Source of the DNA: JAPYTY01 sp036338435
GTDB taxonomy: Bacteria > Acidobacteriota > UBA6911 > RPQK01 > JADFOI01
Reading direction: 5' to 3'
Assembly: GCA_036338435.1 (NCBI GenBank)
Contig: JAYZCG010000002.1
Location: 1-64,000, forward strand
DNA: 64,000 nucleotides
Part shown: in pieces, positions 1 to 8,920 of the stretch
Layout: the number at the start of each line of letters is the position of its first letter
Position numbering within the stretch: the stretch's first letter is position 1
Program-made: the position numbers and the translations under genes
The notes under the pieces: generated by a model
The model's input: the letters and a program-made list of their open reading frames with translations, nothing else
Databases searched by the model: none
Told to the model about the DNA's origin: nothing

Positions 1-120
1 TTCCGGGGGTACGGATATCTGCTGTGCCTCGATTGGAACTCCCCATGAGGATATGAGTAGCCCCAATGCAAGCCCTATTTCTATGCCGAATTTGTGGTTG
101 CCCAAAAAGTATCTTGTCAT
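1..120 (-). CDS. N-terminus of a secreted protein, truncated by window edge
   Basis: The reverse strand has an ATG at 120 that stays open for 40 codons to the window edge. The first residues (MTRYFLGNHK) lead into a hydrophobic stretch (IGLALGLLISSWGV) and then EAQQ, which looks like a signal peptide with a cleavage site near residue 33. An AGGAGG ribosome binding site lies at 127-132, and a good promoter lies further upstream at 203-231. Too little of the mature protein is present to name a family. The reading frame, binding site and promoter together make this a real gene start. Confidence 0.7.
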   Translation of the reverse strand, partial: MTRYFLGNHKFGIEIGLALGLLISSWGVPIEAQQISVPPE

Positions 121-502
121 TATCAGCCTCCTAATTAATTCCACTCATGTACGAGTCCTCTGCAGTTAAATCCCCATCCTTTCAAGACGATCAAGTACCC
201 AAATGATAAATCTTATCGGGTAAGAAGGCAAAATAAATTGGTACAACTGGGGAATTCTCACACCTCACCTGTCCAACCTATGAACAAGTCTAAGTTCTTT
301 TCATGGCACTCTTTAAAACTACCTGATATAAGACACTTGGCATAGACATTCAATAGACCAGAGATCGGCTCCACACTGTTCAATACCAGATGGTTATTGT
401 GGGAGATAAGACGACGGAGCCGAATGCTAGAATGTCGCCGTGGTCTTTTCACCACGAAGTGATGGACGCTAGGAGTACAAATACAAACGTGAGAGCCCTC
501 TG
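121..502. other. Intergenic region between divergent genes
   Basis: This gap of about 380 bp separates the leftward secreted protein from the rightward purine operon. It holds the leftward promoter at 203-231 and the leftward ribosome binding site at 127-132. I found no convincing -35/-10 pair for purS, no purine riboswitch-like fold and no PurR-type palindrome that I could defend. A short reverse-strand reading frame at 258-512 has no start context or recognisable product and is not called. Confidence 0.5.
203..231 (-). promoter_or_regulatory. Sigma-70-type promoter for the leftward secreted protein
   Basis: On the reverse strand TTGCCT (226-231) and TATCAT (203-208) are separated by exactly 17 bp. 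Transcription would start near 196, giving a leader of about 75 nt before the ATG at 120. The call rests on sequence match and spacing only. Confidence 0.5.
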
Positions 503-748
503 ATGAAAGCAAAAGTCATTGTTCGATTTAAGGATGGAATTCTAGATCCACAAGGACAAACTATCCAACGTTCACTTAACAAAATGGGCCATCCTGAAAT
601 TACAAATTTACGTCAAGGAAAATACTTTGAGATCGAACTCGCCGGTATAAATGACAAGGAAGTCGCGCGTTGTTTGATTGAGGAGATATCTCGAGACGTC
701 CTGTGCAATCCCATTATCGAAGCCTTCCAGATCGAGGACATCTCGTGA
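503..748 (+). CDS. purS: Phosphoribosylformylglycinamidine synthase subunit PurS
   Basis: The small 81-residue subunit bridges PurQ and PurL in the multi-subunit FGAM synthase (step 4 of de novo IMP synthesis). It begins KAKVIVRFKDGILDPQG, the usual PurS opening, and contains the R-x-GKYFEIEL strand. Its length is normal for the family. It is followed with overlap by purQ and then purL, the standard order in organisms with the three-protein enzyme. The ATG at 503 has no strong Shine-Dalgarno. It is the first gene of the purine operon. Confidence 0.95.
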   Translation: MKAKVIVRFKDGILDPQGQTIQRSLNKMGHPEITNLRQGKYFEIELAGINDKEVARCLIEEISRDVLCNPIIEAFQIEDIS

Positions 749-1443
749 AATTCGCAGTGGTAGTTTTCCCCGGTTCCAATTGTGATCATGATACCCTCTA
801 TGTCCTTCGCCACGTATTTAATCAAGAGGCATGCTACGTTTGGCACCAGGATAGAGATCTCCAAAATGCCGACGCCATAATCATTCCCGGTGGTTTCGCT
901 CATGGAGACTACCTCCGTTGCGGTGCAATCGCAAAGTTTTCACCGATCTTAGAAAACATCAAAGAACACGCCACACAGGGTAAGCTAGTCCTGGGTATCT
1001 GCAACGGTTTTCAAATTCTTCAAGAGGCTGGGCTACTCCCAGGAGTCATGTTACGCAACTCTGAATTAAAATTTATCTGTCGTCACATCTATGTTAAAAC
1101 TGAAAATGAGGAAACCCCTTTCACTACTTTCTGTGATCCCGGCAAAGTACTTAAAATTCCAATTGCCCACAATGAAGGCAACTTCTCCATTTCAACAAAG
1201 GGATTGGAACAGCTTGAGAACAATCGTCAAATTCTCTTTCGCTACTGTGACGAGTCTGGTGATATTACGACAGCTGGCAACCCCAATGGTTCTGTCAGTA
1301 ACATTGCTGGCATTATGAATCGCAGAGGTAATGTTATGGGCCTCATGCCTCATCCCGAACGAGCATCTGAGTCCCTGATTGGATCTGAAGATGGGCGAAA
1401 GATTTTTGAATCCATGATTAATTGGAATGGCGCTAAAAATTAA
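745..1443 (+). CDS. purQ: FGAM synthase glutaminase subunit PurQ
   Basis: This class I glutamine amidotransferase supplies ammonia to PurL. I take the GTG at 745, which overlaps the purS stop (GTGA), rather than an ATG at 703. The GTG gives a protein of 232 residues that starts KFAVVVFPGSNCDHD, exactly where the family begins. The nucleophile cysteine sits in LGICNGFQIL and the catalytic His/Glu pair in MPHPERA near the C-terminus. It is translationally coupled to purS and followed 14 nt later by purL. Confidence 0.95.
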   Translation: MKFAVVVFPGSNCDHDTLYVLRHVFNQEACYVWHQDRDLQNADAIIIPGGFAHGDYLRCGAIAKFSPILENIKEHATQGKLVLGICNGFQILQEAGLLPGVMLRNSELKFICRHIYVKTENEETPFTTFCDPGKVLKIPIAHNEGNFSISTKGLEQLENNRQILFRYCDESGDITTAGNPNGSVSNIAGIMNRRGNVMGLMPHPERASESLIGSEDGRKIFESMINWNGAKN

Positions 1444-1457
1444 TCTGAGTCAAAAAT

Positions 1458-3692
1458 GTGAGCGGAGATAAGAAAACGACTACAGCAGTCAATATTACAG
1501 CAAATCTCGTCGAGAGCCATGGACTTACCCAAGACGAGTATAAACGGATCAAGAACTCTTTAGGCCGTGAACCTAATCTTACAGAATTAGGTATTTTTTC
1601 AGTTATGTGGTCGGAGCATTGCAGCTACAAGAGTTCCCGTATGCACCTAAAGAAATTGCCCACCGAAGGCCCTCAAGTAATTGAAGGCCCTGGCGAAAAT
1701 GCTGGAGTGCTGGATATAGGTGAAGGTCTAGCCGCAGTTTTTAAGATAGAATCTCACAATCATCCCTCGTTTATTGAACCGTATGAAGGAGCAGCAACCG
1801 GAGTAGGAGGAATTATTCGTGATATCTTCACCATGGGCGCACGTCCCGTGGCCCTACTAAATTCATTACACTTTGGTCCCATCAATCAGGCAAAAAATCA
1901 ACTGATAATGGAGGGAGTGGTAGCCGGTATTGCTGGTTATGGTAATTGCATGGGGATTCCAACTGTAGGTGGAGAGATCTATTTCGAGCAAAACTACAGT
2001 CATAATCCTATTGTTAACGCCTTTTGTCTAGGAATCGCCCCGGCAAATGAGATCTTTAGGGCTAAAGCTGCGGGTATTGGCAACCCCATAATTTATGTGG
2101 GAGCTAAGACAGGTCGTGACGGTATCCACGGAGCTACCATGGCCTCAGAAGAATTCAATGAAGATTCCGAAACCAAACGGCCTAACGTCCAGGTAGGAGA
2201 TCCTTTCCTAGAAAAGCTACTTCTCGAAGCCTGCTTAGAAGCCATGTCAACCGGTGCCGTGGTGGGCATACAGGATATGGGAGCGGCAGGTCTTACCTGT
2301 TCAACCTGTGAAATGGGAAGTCGAGGAGAGGTCGGGATTGAAATTGAACTCGACCTGGTTCCTCAGCGTGAAAAAGCAATGACTCCCTATGAAATCATGC
2401 TATCAGAATCCCAGGAGAGAATGCTGCTGGTGGCTGAAAAGGGAAAACAAAGAGAAGTGCTCGAGATTTTCCGAAAATGGGATCTTGATGCCACTGTAAT
2501 CGGCGAAGTGAAAAAAAACCCCTGCTTGACAGTTTATCATGCCGGAGAAAAAGTCGCGGACATATCCAACAACGCCCTTGCAGACAATGCTCCCCTCTAT
2601 GACCGCCCAGCCACACGCCCTCAATACCTTGACGATCTTGAACTCTGGGAAAATATTGACCTGCCGGAACCTTCCGACTACAACGCCTTAATATTAGAGA
2701 TGGTACGTTCACCCCATCTTTGTAGTAGACGCTGGGTTTACCAACAATATGATCACATGGTTCGAACCAACACAATTGTCTTGCCCGGAAGTGATGCTGC
2801 AGTGCTTCGGCTCAAAAAATCCAGTGGAGGTCTAGCAATAAGCGTGGATGGCAATTGTCGTTTCAGCTATTTGAATCCTCAAATAGGAGCCATGATGGCA
2901 GTCAGCGAAGCCTGTCGAAACTTAGTCTGCTCAGGTGCTCAGCCCATTGGTGCCACGAACTGTCTAAATTTCGGAAGTCCTGAAAACCCAGAAGTAATGT
3001 GGCAGTTCGTCGAAACAATTGCAGGTATCTCCAGTGCTTGTAGGATCTTCAAAACCCCTATTACTGGTGGTAATGTTAGCTTCTACAACGAAACAAATCA
3101 GGCACCAATTCTTCCCACTCCCGTATTAGGTCTTGTTGGTAAAATTGACGACCTCGATCATCGACAAGAATCATGCTTCTCTCAGGAGGGCGATCAAATC
3201 TATTTACTTGGAGAAACGCGTGATGAAATAGGAGGAAGCATCTATCTTGAACAACGGGGGCATCCCCTTTGCGGTCCATGTCCAACAATCGACCTAGTGC
3301 AGGAAAAGGCACTGCAAGACCAACTCCTTAGACTGATTGAAAATAACCTAATCGAATCGGCACACGATCTTTCTGAGGGCGGACTTGTTTTTGCCCTGGC
3401 TGAGAGTTGCTACGGACTCAACTGTGGGGCAAGAGTAGATGTTTCCACCGATCTGCGATCCGATTATTACTGTTTCAGTGAGTCACCCACACGCGTTATC
3501 GTTTCTGTACGGGAAACCTTAGAACCTGATTTTTTGGAGTCAATTTCAGGAATTCCGGTAACAAAGTTAGGAGAAGTAGGTGGAAAAAAACTTGAAATCT
3601 CAATTAATAGTAGAATGATAGTCTCTATTTCAATTCAGGAACTTTTTGGGATCTGGGACGGAGCCCTAGATGAAATTTTCAGTGTTGAATAG
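1458..3692 (+). CDS. purL: FGAM synthase large subunit PurL (small-type)
   Basis: This 744-residue protein catalyses ATP-dependent conversion of FGAR to FGAM with PurS and PurQ. It is the short PurL form without a fused glutaminase domain, as expected when purS and purQ are separate. Visible signatures include MWSEHCSYKSS near residue 50, the ATP/Mg region ESHNHPSFIEPYEGAATG near 97-114, and GRDGIHGATMAS near 220. The start is GTG at 1458; the ATG two bases upstream is in another frame and stops at once. The 3' end overlaps purF by 23 bp. Confidence 0.95.
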   Translation: MSGDKKTTTAVNITANLVESHGLTQDEYKRIKNSLGREPNLTELGIFSVMWSEHCSYKSSRMHLKKLPTEGPQVIEGPGENAGVLDIGEGLAAVFKIESHNHPSFIEPYEGAATGVGGIIRDIFTMGARPVALLNSLHFGPINQAKNQLIMEGVVAGIAGYGNCMGIPTVGGEIYFEQNYSHNPIVNAFCLGIAPANEIFRAKAAGIGNPIIYVGAKTGRDGIHGATMASEEFNEDSETKRPNVQVGDPFLEKLLLEACLEAMSTGAVVGIQDMGAAGLTCSTCEMGSRGEVGIEIELDLVPQREKAMTPYEIMLSESQERMLLVAEKGKQREVLEIFRKWDLDATVIGEVKKNPCLTVYHAGEKVADISNNALADNAPLYDRPATRPQYLDDLELWENIDLPEPSDYNALILEMVRSPHLCSRRWVYQQYDHMVRTNTIVLPGSDAAVLRLKKSSGGLAISVDGNCRFSYLNPQIGAMMAVSEACRNLVCSGAQPIGATNCLNFGSPENPEVMWQFVETIAGISSACRIFKTPITGGNVSFYNETNQAPILPTPVLGLVGKIDDLDHRQESCFSQEGDQIYLLGETRDEIGGSIYLEQRGHPLCGPCPTIDLVQEKALQDQLLRLIENNLIESAHDLSEGGLVFALAESCYGLNCGARVDVSTDLRSDYYCFSESPTRVIVSVRETLEPDFLESISGIPVTKLGEVGGKKLEISINSRMIVSISIQELFGIWDGALDEIFSVE

Positions 3693-5145
3693 AACACTAG
3701 AAAGTGACAAGTTTCACGACGAATGTGGAGTGTTTGGGATTGCCTCGCACACTGAGGCGGCCAGGCATGTCTATCTCGGTTTATACGCACTTCAACATCG
3801 AGGACAGGAATCTACAGGGATCACCAGCACTGATGGATCACAACTTTATCAGCACAAGGGCGTGGGCTACGTTGGAGATGTTTTTACCGACGAAACACTA
3901 GCCTCACTGACGGGAACTTCTGCAATTGGACATGTGCGCTACTCGACCACCGGATCTAGTTCCTTGGCTAATACCCAACCTATCGTCTCTGAATCATCAC
4001 GAGGTCCCATTGCAGTAGCGCACAACGGGAACCTAGTCAATAGCCATAGGATCAGAAGAAAGTTAGAGTCACAAGGAGCGATTTTTCAGACTACCAGCGA
4101 TACTGAAGTAATTTTGCATCTTTTAGCTCGCTCGCCCATCGAAGATCTGGATCAAGCCCTCAGAGAAGTCCTTCTGCAAATTCAAGGGGCCTATTCCATG
4201 TTACTCCAAACTCCAGAAACCCTGTATGCTATCCGGGATCCTTATGGGGTACGCCCATTGTGTCTGGGCCGACTCGATGACGCCTACACATTAGCATCTG
4301 AGACATGCGCCTTTGATCTAATTGGCGGCGAATACATCAGGGATATTGCCCCCGGTGAAATTCTTAAAATCGAAGACCAGAAACTCAAGTCCTTCTTTTT
4401 ACCTCCTGCGCCTAAACAAGCACACTGCATCTTCGAACATGTCTACTTTGCTAGGCCTGACAGCAAGGTGTTCAATAGAAGCGTACATCTGAGCCGTTAT
4501 CAAATGGGCCGCCAATTAGCTCGTGAGTCTCCCGTGGATGCCGATCTTGTGGTACCTGTTCCTGACTCCGGTGTAACAGCAGCTCTTGGCTATGCGGATG
4601 AATCAGGAATCCCATTTCAATTCGGTTTAATCCGTAATCACTACGTAGGACGTACCTTCATAGAACCCAGACAATCAATCCGTCATTTTGGAGTGAAGAT
4701 CAAATTGAATCCCATCAAAGAACTTCTCCAAGGGAAAAAAGTGATCCTAATCGATGATTCCGTTGTCCGTGGAACCACCAGTCGGAAGATTGTGGAAATG
4801 GTAAGATTCTCAGGGGCTCTGGAAATCCATATGCGAATAAGTTCCCCGCCTACTATATCTCCTTGCTACTACGGCATCGATACTCCAACTCATGAGGAAT
4901 TGATCGGAGCCAATAAAACTGTGGAGGAGATCCGAGAGTTTACCAAAGCAGACACATTGGCCTATCTTTCAATTGAAGGAATGAAAGAAGCAGTATCAGA
5001 TCAACAGGATTTCTGCAGTGCCTGCTTTGACTTGCAATACCCCATAGCCATCTCCCAGGCAACTCCACAGAAAAACCTCTTTGAAAGTCAAGAAACAGAA
5101 AGACAGGCAACGGAAGTTCGAAAGGGGCAAGTCGACGACAGTTAA
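3670..5145 (+). CDS. purF: Amidophosphoribosyltransferase PurF (Fe-S type)
   Basis: PurF makes phosphoribosylamine from PRPP and glutamine, the first committed step of purine synthesis. The N-terminal nucleophile is Cys19 (DECGVFG), so an 18-residue propeptide must be removed. That, with a Cys in HCIFEHVYFARPDS, a Cys in SPCYYGIDTP and a C-terminal CSAC pair, matches the [4Fe-4S]-containing Bacillus-type enzyme rather than the E. coli type. The PRPP-binding motif VILIDDSVVRGTTS lies near residues 357-370. It overlaps the purL end and is 99 nt ahead of purM. Confidence 0.95.
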   Translation: MKFSVLNRTLESDKFHDECGVFGIASHTEAARHVYLGLYALQHRGQESTGITSTDGSQLYQHKGVGYVGDVFTDETLASLTGTSAIGHVRYSTTGSSSLANTQPIVSESSRGPIAVAHNGNLVNSHRIRRKLESQGAIFQTTSDTEVILHLLARSPIEDLDQALREVLLQIQGAYSMLLQTPETLYAIRDPYGVRPLCLGRLDDAYTLASETCAFDLIGGEYIRDIAPGEILKIEDQKLKSFFLPPAPKQAHCIFEHVYFARPDSKVFNRSVHLSRYQMGRQLARESPVDADLVVPVPDSGVTAALGYADESGIPFQFGLIRNHYVGRTFIEPRQSIRHFGVKIKLNPIKELLQGKKVILIDDSVVRGTTSRKIVEMVRFSGALEIHMRISSPPTISPCYYGIDTPTHEELIGANKTVEEIREFTKADTLAYLSIEGMKEAVSDQQDFCSACFDLQYPIAISQATPQKNLFESQETERQATEVRKGQVDDS

Positions 5146-5244
5146 CAAAGCGAATTGTGAGCGTACACTGCATCGTCCTGACGGGGATGGGAATAGATCT
5201 GTGACACAAGATAACAAATCCCTTTTGGATTTCTTCTTTTAGGT

Positions 5245-6285
5245 ATGACTGACGACTCTAGACTGACCTACCGGGATAGCGGCGTTGACATTGACAATGC
5301 CAATGAGGCGACTGATCGGATCAAAGATCTAGCGAAATCTACATTCACCCAATCCGTCATCAGTGAGATCGGGGCATTTGCAGGGCTGTATCGCCCTGAT
5401 TTCAAAAACATTCAGATTCCACTATTAGTCTCCAGCGCAGACGGCGTTGGCACCAAACTCAAAGTCGCCTTTCTGACTGGCATCCATAACACGGTGGGCA
5501 TTGATCTAGTGGCTCACTGTACCAATGATATTTTAGTACAAAGAGCACTACCTCTTTTCTTTTTGGACTACATTGGAACAGGAAAACTGGATCCAAAAAT
5601 TATTGAGCAAATAGTTGAAGGACTGGCAAAAGGGTGTACGGAGTCCGGGTGTTCTCTTCTGGGCGGTGAAACTGCTGAAATGCCAGGATTTTATCAGGAT
5701 GGAGAATATGATCTAGCCGGCTTCATCGTTGGGATGACTGACGAACTAAAATTACGCGAATCTGGTCCTGTCAACGAAGATGATATCCTTATCGGACTAC
5801 CATCCTCAGGACTACACACCAACGGATACTCTCTCGTCCGAAGACTTATTTTTGACGAAGAAAAACTAAAGGTAGACACCCACATCGATGAGTTAGGACA
5901 GACAATTGGGGAAGAACTCCTGATTCCTCATCGTAACTACCTTCCCATTGTCAAAGAACTACTGCTCAGCGATGATCTCAGCGGCTTGGCACACGTTACA
6001 GGGGGCGGCATAACTGAAAATCTTGCCCGGATTCTACCTAACAATTTCGACGCGGAGATAACACGTGGCACCTGGGAAATACTTCCAATTTTCGACCTAA
6101 TTCGTGACCGCGGTCAAGTAGAGACAAGTGAAATGTATAGAACCTTCAATATGGGAATAGGTATGGTCCTGGTAGTAAATTCCAGACGGATCGAACGGGT
6201 ACGGGATTTCTTATCGGCACGTGAGGAACAATTTAGACTTATTGGAAAGATTGTCCCAGGAACTGGAAAAGTGAGATACGTATGA
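5245..6285 (+). CDS. purM: Phosphoribosylformylglycinamidine cyclo-ligase PurM (AIR synthetase)
   Basis: PurM closes the imidazole ring to give AIR from FGAM with ATP. The protein is 346 residues, the usual length, and shows the AIRS-family signatures YRDSGVDIDNAN at the N-terminus, SSADGVGTKLKVA and LLGGETAEMPGFY (ATP-binding and dimer regions), and HVTGGGITENL. PurM is structurally related to PurL. The gene ends in an ATGA overlap with purN, so the two are translationally coupled. The 99-nt gap before it is the only sizeable gap in the operon. Confidence 0.95.
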   Translation: MTDDSRLTYRDSGVDIDNANEATDRIKDLAKSTFTQSVISEIGAFAGLYRPDFKNIQIPLLVSSADGVGTKLKVAFLTGIHNTVGIDLVAHCTNDILVQRALPLFFLDYIGTGKLDPKIIEQIVEGLAKGCTESGCSLLGGETAEMPGFYQDGEYDLAGFIVGMTDELKLRESGPVNEDDILIGLPSSGLHTNGYSLVRRLIFDEEKLKVDTHIDELGQTIGEELLIPHRNYLPIVKELLLSDDLSGLAHVTGGGITENLARILPNNFDAEITRGTWEILPIFDLIRDRGQVETSEMYRTFNMGIGMVLVVNSRRIERVRDFLSAREEQFRLIGKIVPGTGKVRYV

Positions 6286-6902
6286 AAAACGTCGCCATCC
6301 TGCTCAGTGGCCGAGGATCCAATTTTTTGGCTCTGTCCGATGCGGTTGAAGCCGGGACAGTTCCTGCACAAATATCGCTCGTGATCTCAAACATACCCAG
6401 TGCAGAAGGGCTTAAACATGCCCGCAAAAGAAACTATACAACGCTCTGCATCCCCTCTGCAGGAATCGAGCGAGAAACTTATGACCGCCAATTAGCAAAA
6501 AAAATCCAGGAGTCTGATATCGAAATTATCTGTCTTGCCGGATTCATGAGACTTCTGAGTCCTTGGTTTGTTCAACAATATCCAAATCGTATTCTTAACA
6601 TTCATCCGTCTCTGCTCCCCGCCTTTCCTGGTTTGCATAGCCAAAGACAGGCACTCGAATGGGGTGCCAAAGTAAGCGGTTGTACTGTTCACATGGTAGA
6701 TGAAGAGTTAGATCACGGACCTATCATCATGCAACAGGCTGTTCCAGTACTCGACAATGACACTGAAGATACTCTGAGTAACCGCATTTTGAAATCCGAA
6801 CACCAACTTTATCCGAAGGCTCTCAAGCTGATGTGCGAGGACGATATCTGCCTGGAAGGACGGCGCGCTTGTATACTGAAATCAGATGAAGAAGTCGGAT
6901 AG
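6282..6902 (+). CDS. purN: Phosphoribosylglycinamide formyltransferase PurN
   Basis: PurN transfers a formyl group from 10-formyl-THF to GAR (step 3 of purine synthesis). The 206-residue protein has the phosphate loop LLSGRGSNF at the start, and the Asn and His of the catalytic triad in NIHPSLLPAFPGLHS. The third residue, Asp, lies in ELDHGPII. It overlaps purM by 4 nt. It ends 3 nt before the next gene, so the sugar cassette downstream probably shares its transcript. folD at 32915 supplies the one-carbon cofactor. Confidence 0.95.
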   Translation: MKNVAILLSGRGSNFLALSDAVEAGTVPAQISLVISNIPSAEGLKHARKRNYTTLCIPSAGIERETYDRQLAKKIQESDIEIICLAGFMRLLSPWFVQQYPNRILNIHPSLLPAFPGLHSQRQALEWGAKVSGCTVHMVDEELDHGPIIMQQAVPVLDNDTEDTLSNRILKSEHQLYPKALKLMCEDDICLEGRRACILKSDEEVG

Positions 6903-6905
6903 AAC

Positions 6906-7892
6906 ATGCAAACAATGGTAGATCTGCAAACCATTTCTGAACTGTACAAAATCATGCTCAAGATACGCCTAACTGAGGAGAAAGTGGCCGAGATATATCC
7001 CAGTGACAAAATTCAAAGCCCTATTCATCTTTCCATTGGCCAAGAAGCTGTAGCAGCCGGTGTGTGTATGGCCCTTGGACCAGAAAATAAAATTTTTAGC
7101 ACCTATAGAAGTCATGGAATCTTTGTTGCCAAAGGTGGAGATCTCCGGTTGATGTTCGCAGAACTCTATGGCAAGGAGACCGGATGTGCCGGAGGCAAAG
7201 GAGGTTCAATGCATCTCCTAGCTCCCGAGGTTGGATTCCTAGGCTCCTCAGCAATCGTGGCTAGTACAATCCCACTGGCCACAGGTAATGCATTAGCCTC
7301 CGACTATCAAGATCGGAAGTGGGTTTCCACAGCTTTTTTTGGCGATGGCGCATTAGGTGAAGGAGTCTTTTACGAAAGCCTAAACTTTGCCATTTTAAAA
7401 AATCTTCCTGTTTTGTATATTTGTGAGAATAATGGGCTTGCAGTCCATTCAAGAGTTGAAGATCGCCATCACAACAGTGACCTGTACCGATATGGTGAAC
7501 GACTCGGAGTCACCGGTAGTCGCCACGATGGCGATGATGTCCTGACGGTCTACACTGTGACCAAAAATGCGATCAAGGACATCCTTCTGGGAGGACCTCC
7601 TATCTTGCTTGAATTCACGACGTGCCGCTGGAGTGAACATGTTGGCCCGGGCACTGACCATGACGAAATGTACCGTGACCAAGACAAGGTGTCTCAGGCA
7701 CTTGCCAACGATCCAATAAATCGAATTCAAAAAGTTCTTCAAACGCAGTTTGAGATCACCGATGGACAGCTCTCGACCTGGAGAAACAATATTGTAGATG
7801 AAATAAATCAGGCAGTTATATTTGCGGAAGAGAGTAGCTTCCCATCTCCAGAAGATCTATATCAGGGCGTATTTATGAAACAGGATATCTAA
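6906..7892 (+). CDS. TPP-dependent 2-oxoacid dehydrogenase-like E1 alpha subunit
   Basis: The 328-residue protein is homologous to pyruvate/acetoin dehydrogenase E1 alpha. It has the YRSHG segment (67-71), the GGKGGSMH loop (97-103) and the thiamine diphosphate/Mg motif running from GDG (146-148) to ENN (174-176). The beta subunit follows with a 1-nt overlap. No E2 or E3 gene is in the window. The neighbours are sugar-nucleotide genes, so a role in adding a two-carbon unit to a sugar, or another ketol transfer, is more likely than central metabolism. The substrate is unknown. The only upstream gap is 3 nt after purN. Confidence 0.8.
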   Translation: MQTMVDLQTISELYKIMLKIRLTEEKVAEIYPSDKIQSPIHLSIGQEAVAAGVCMALGPENKIFSTYRSHGIFVAKGGDLRLMFAELYGKETGCAGGKGGSMHLLAPEVGFLGSSAIVASTIPLATGNALASDYQDRKWVSTAFFGDGALGEGVFYESLNFAILKNLPVLYICENNGLAVHSRVEDRHHNSDLYRYGERLGVTGSRHDGDDVLTVYTVTKNAIKDILLGGPPILLEFTTCRWSEHVGPGTDHDEMYRDQDKVSQALANDPINRIQKVLQTQFEITDGQLSTWRNNIVDEINQAVIFAEESSFPSPEDLYQGVFMKQDI

Positions 7893-8920
7893 TGTTTATC
7901 AACTACGGCCAAGCCCTTCAAAATGCTCTTGACCAGGCAATGGAACAAGATCCCAACGTCATTGCCATGGGAATTGGAGTCGATGACCACAAGGCCATTT
8001 TTGGAAGTACCATGGGTTTGGTACAAAAATATGGAGCAAAGAGAGTTTTCGACACGCCGCTAGCCGAAGCTGCTATGACGGGAGTAGCAATAGGCGCTGC
8101 ACTAGGAGGACTCAAACCTGTTCATATTCATATCCGAGTTGATTTTCTGTACCTCGCCCTGGATCAACTTCTCAATCTAGCAGCTAAATGGCACTATATG
8201 TTCGGTATGCAAGGACACCTTCCGTTTGTGGTACGAGCTGTAATCGGAAGAAGCTGGGGACAGGGGGCCCAACACTCCCAGAGCTTGCAATCATTTTTTA
8301 TGCACGTGCCCGGTATCAAACTAGTCATGCCAACCACGCCCTACGATGCCAAAGGACTTCTTTTAGCAGCTATCGCGGACCCTAATCCAGTGGTGATGAT
8401 AGAACATCGTCTCCTCTACTACATTGAAGATGAAGTTCCCGAGAAACCTTTTACAATGAAATTGGGACCGGCAGTGATTCGACGCCACGGGAAAGATGTT
8501 ACCATCGTGGCTAACTCATATATGGTGGTAGAAGCTCTGACAGCAGCCAAGTTTTTAGAAGAACAAAAGATCGATGTGGAGATCGTTGATCCGGTTTGCC
8601 TAGCCCCTCTGGATGCTGAAACAATACTTACGTCAGTACAAAAAACGGGAAGACTTCTGGTAGTCGACACCAGTTGGGTATGTTGTGGTGCCAGTTCTGA
8701 AATTGCCGCCCTAGTGGCAGAAAAAGCCCATGATGCTCTGCACGCACCAATTCGTAGGTTGGGAACTCAGCCGGTCAGTTGTCCTGTCAGTAAACCCCTG
8801 GAGGAAGAATTTTATCCAAATGCCCACAACATCGTTGAGGTTGTTTACTCAATGCTGGGAAAGAAATGGGAAAACCAAAAAATCCCTTCCTTGACCACCC
8901 CTTTCAAAGGTCCTTTTTAA
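7892..8920 (+). CDS. TPP-dependent 2-oxoacid dehydrogenase-like E1 beta subunit
   Basis: This 342-residue partner of the preceding gene has the two-domain E1 beta/transketolase C-terminal architecture. The Glu that activates the thiamine ring is E59 in TPLAEAAMTGVAIGAA, and the active-site His is H128 in GQGAQHSQS. Both catalytic residues are intact, so the heterotetramer is predicted to be active. The start ATG overlaps the alpha stop (TAATG). The next gene starts on the base after its stop codon, so the TPP enzyme and the PLP enzyme are tightly coupled in expression. The natural acceptor is not deducible from sequence alone. Confidence 0.8.
   Translation: MFINYGQALQNALDQAMEQDPNVIAMGIGVDDHKAIFGSTMGLVQKYGAKRVFDTPLAEAAMTGVAIGAALGGLKPVHIHIRVDFLYLALDQLLNLAAKWHYMFGMQGHLPFVVRAVIGRSWGQGAQHSQSLQSFFMHVPGIKLVMPTTPYDAKGLLLAAIADPNPVVMIEHRLLYYIEDEVPEKPFTMKLGPAVIRRHGKDVTIVANSYMVVEALTAAKFLEEQKIDVEIVDPVCLAPLDAETILTSVQKTGRLLVVDTSWVCCGASSEIAALVAEKAHDALHAPIRRLGTQPVSCPVSKPLEEEFYPNAHNIVEVVYSMLGKKWENQKIPSLTTPFKGPF

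Noticed and set aside
258..512. 84-codon reverse-strand frame before purS
   Set aside because: No ribosome binding site, no recognisable domain, overlap with the purS start, and composition like non-coding DNA.
503..748. Purine riboswitch or PurR box upstream of purS
   Set aside because: I looked for the conserved aptamer pattern and for palindromes in 121-502 and found none that would stand up.
2395..2775. 126-codon frame antisense to purL
   Set aside because: It is a shadow of the conserved purL sequence and has no ribosome binding site or plausible product.
6906..8920. Canonical pyruvate dehydrogenase complex
   Set aside because: Only E1 alpha/beta are present. There is no lipoyl E2 or E3 in the neighbourhood and all following genes are sugar-nucleotide enzymes.
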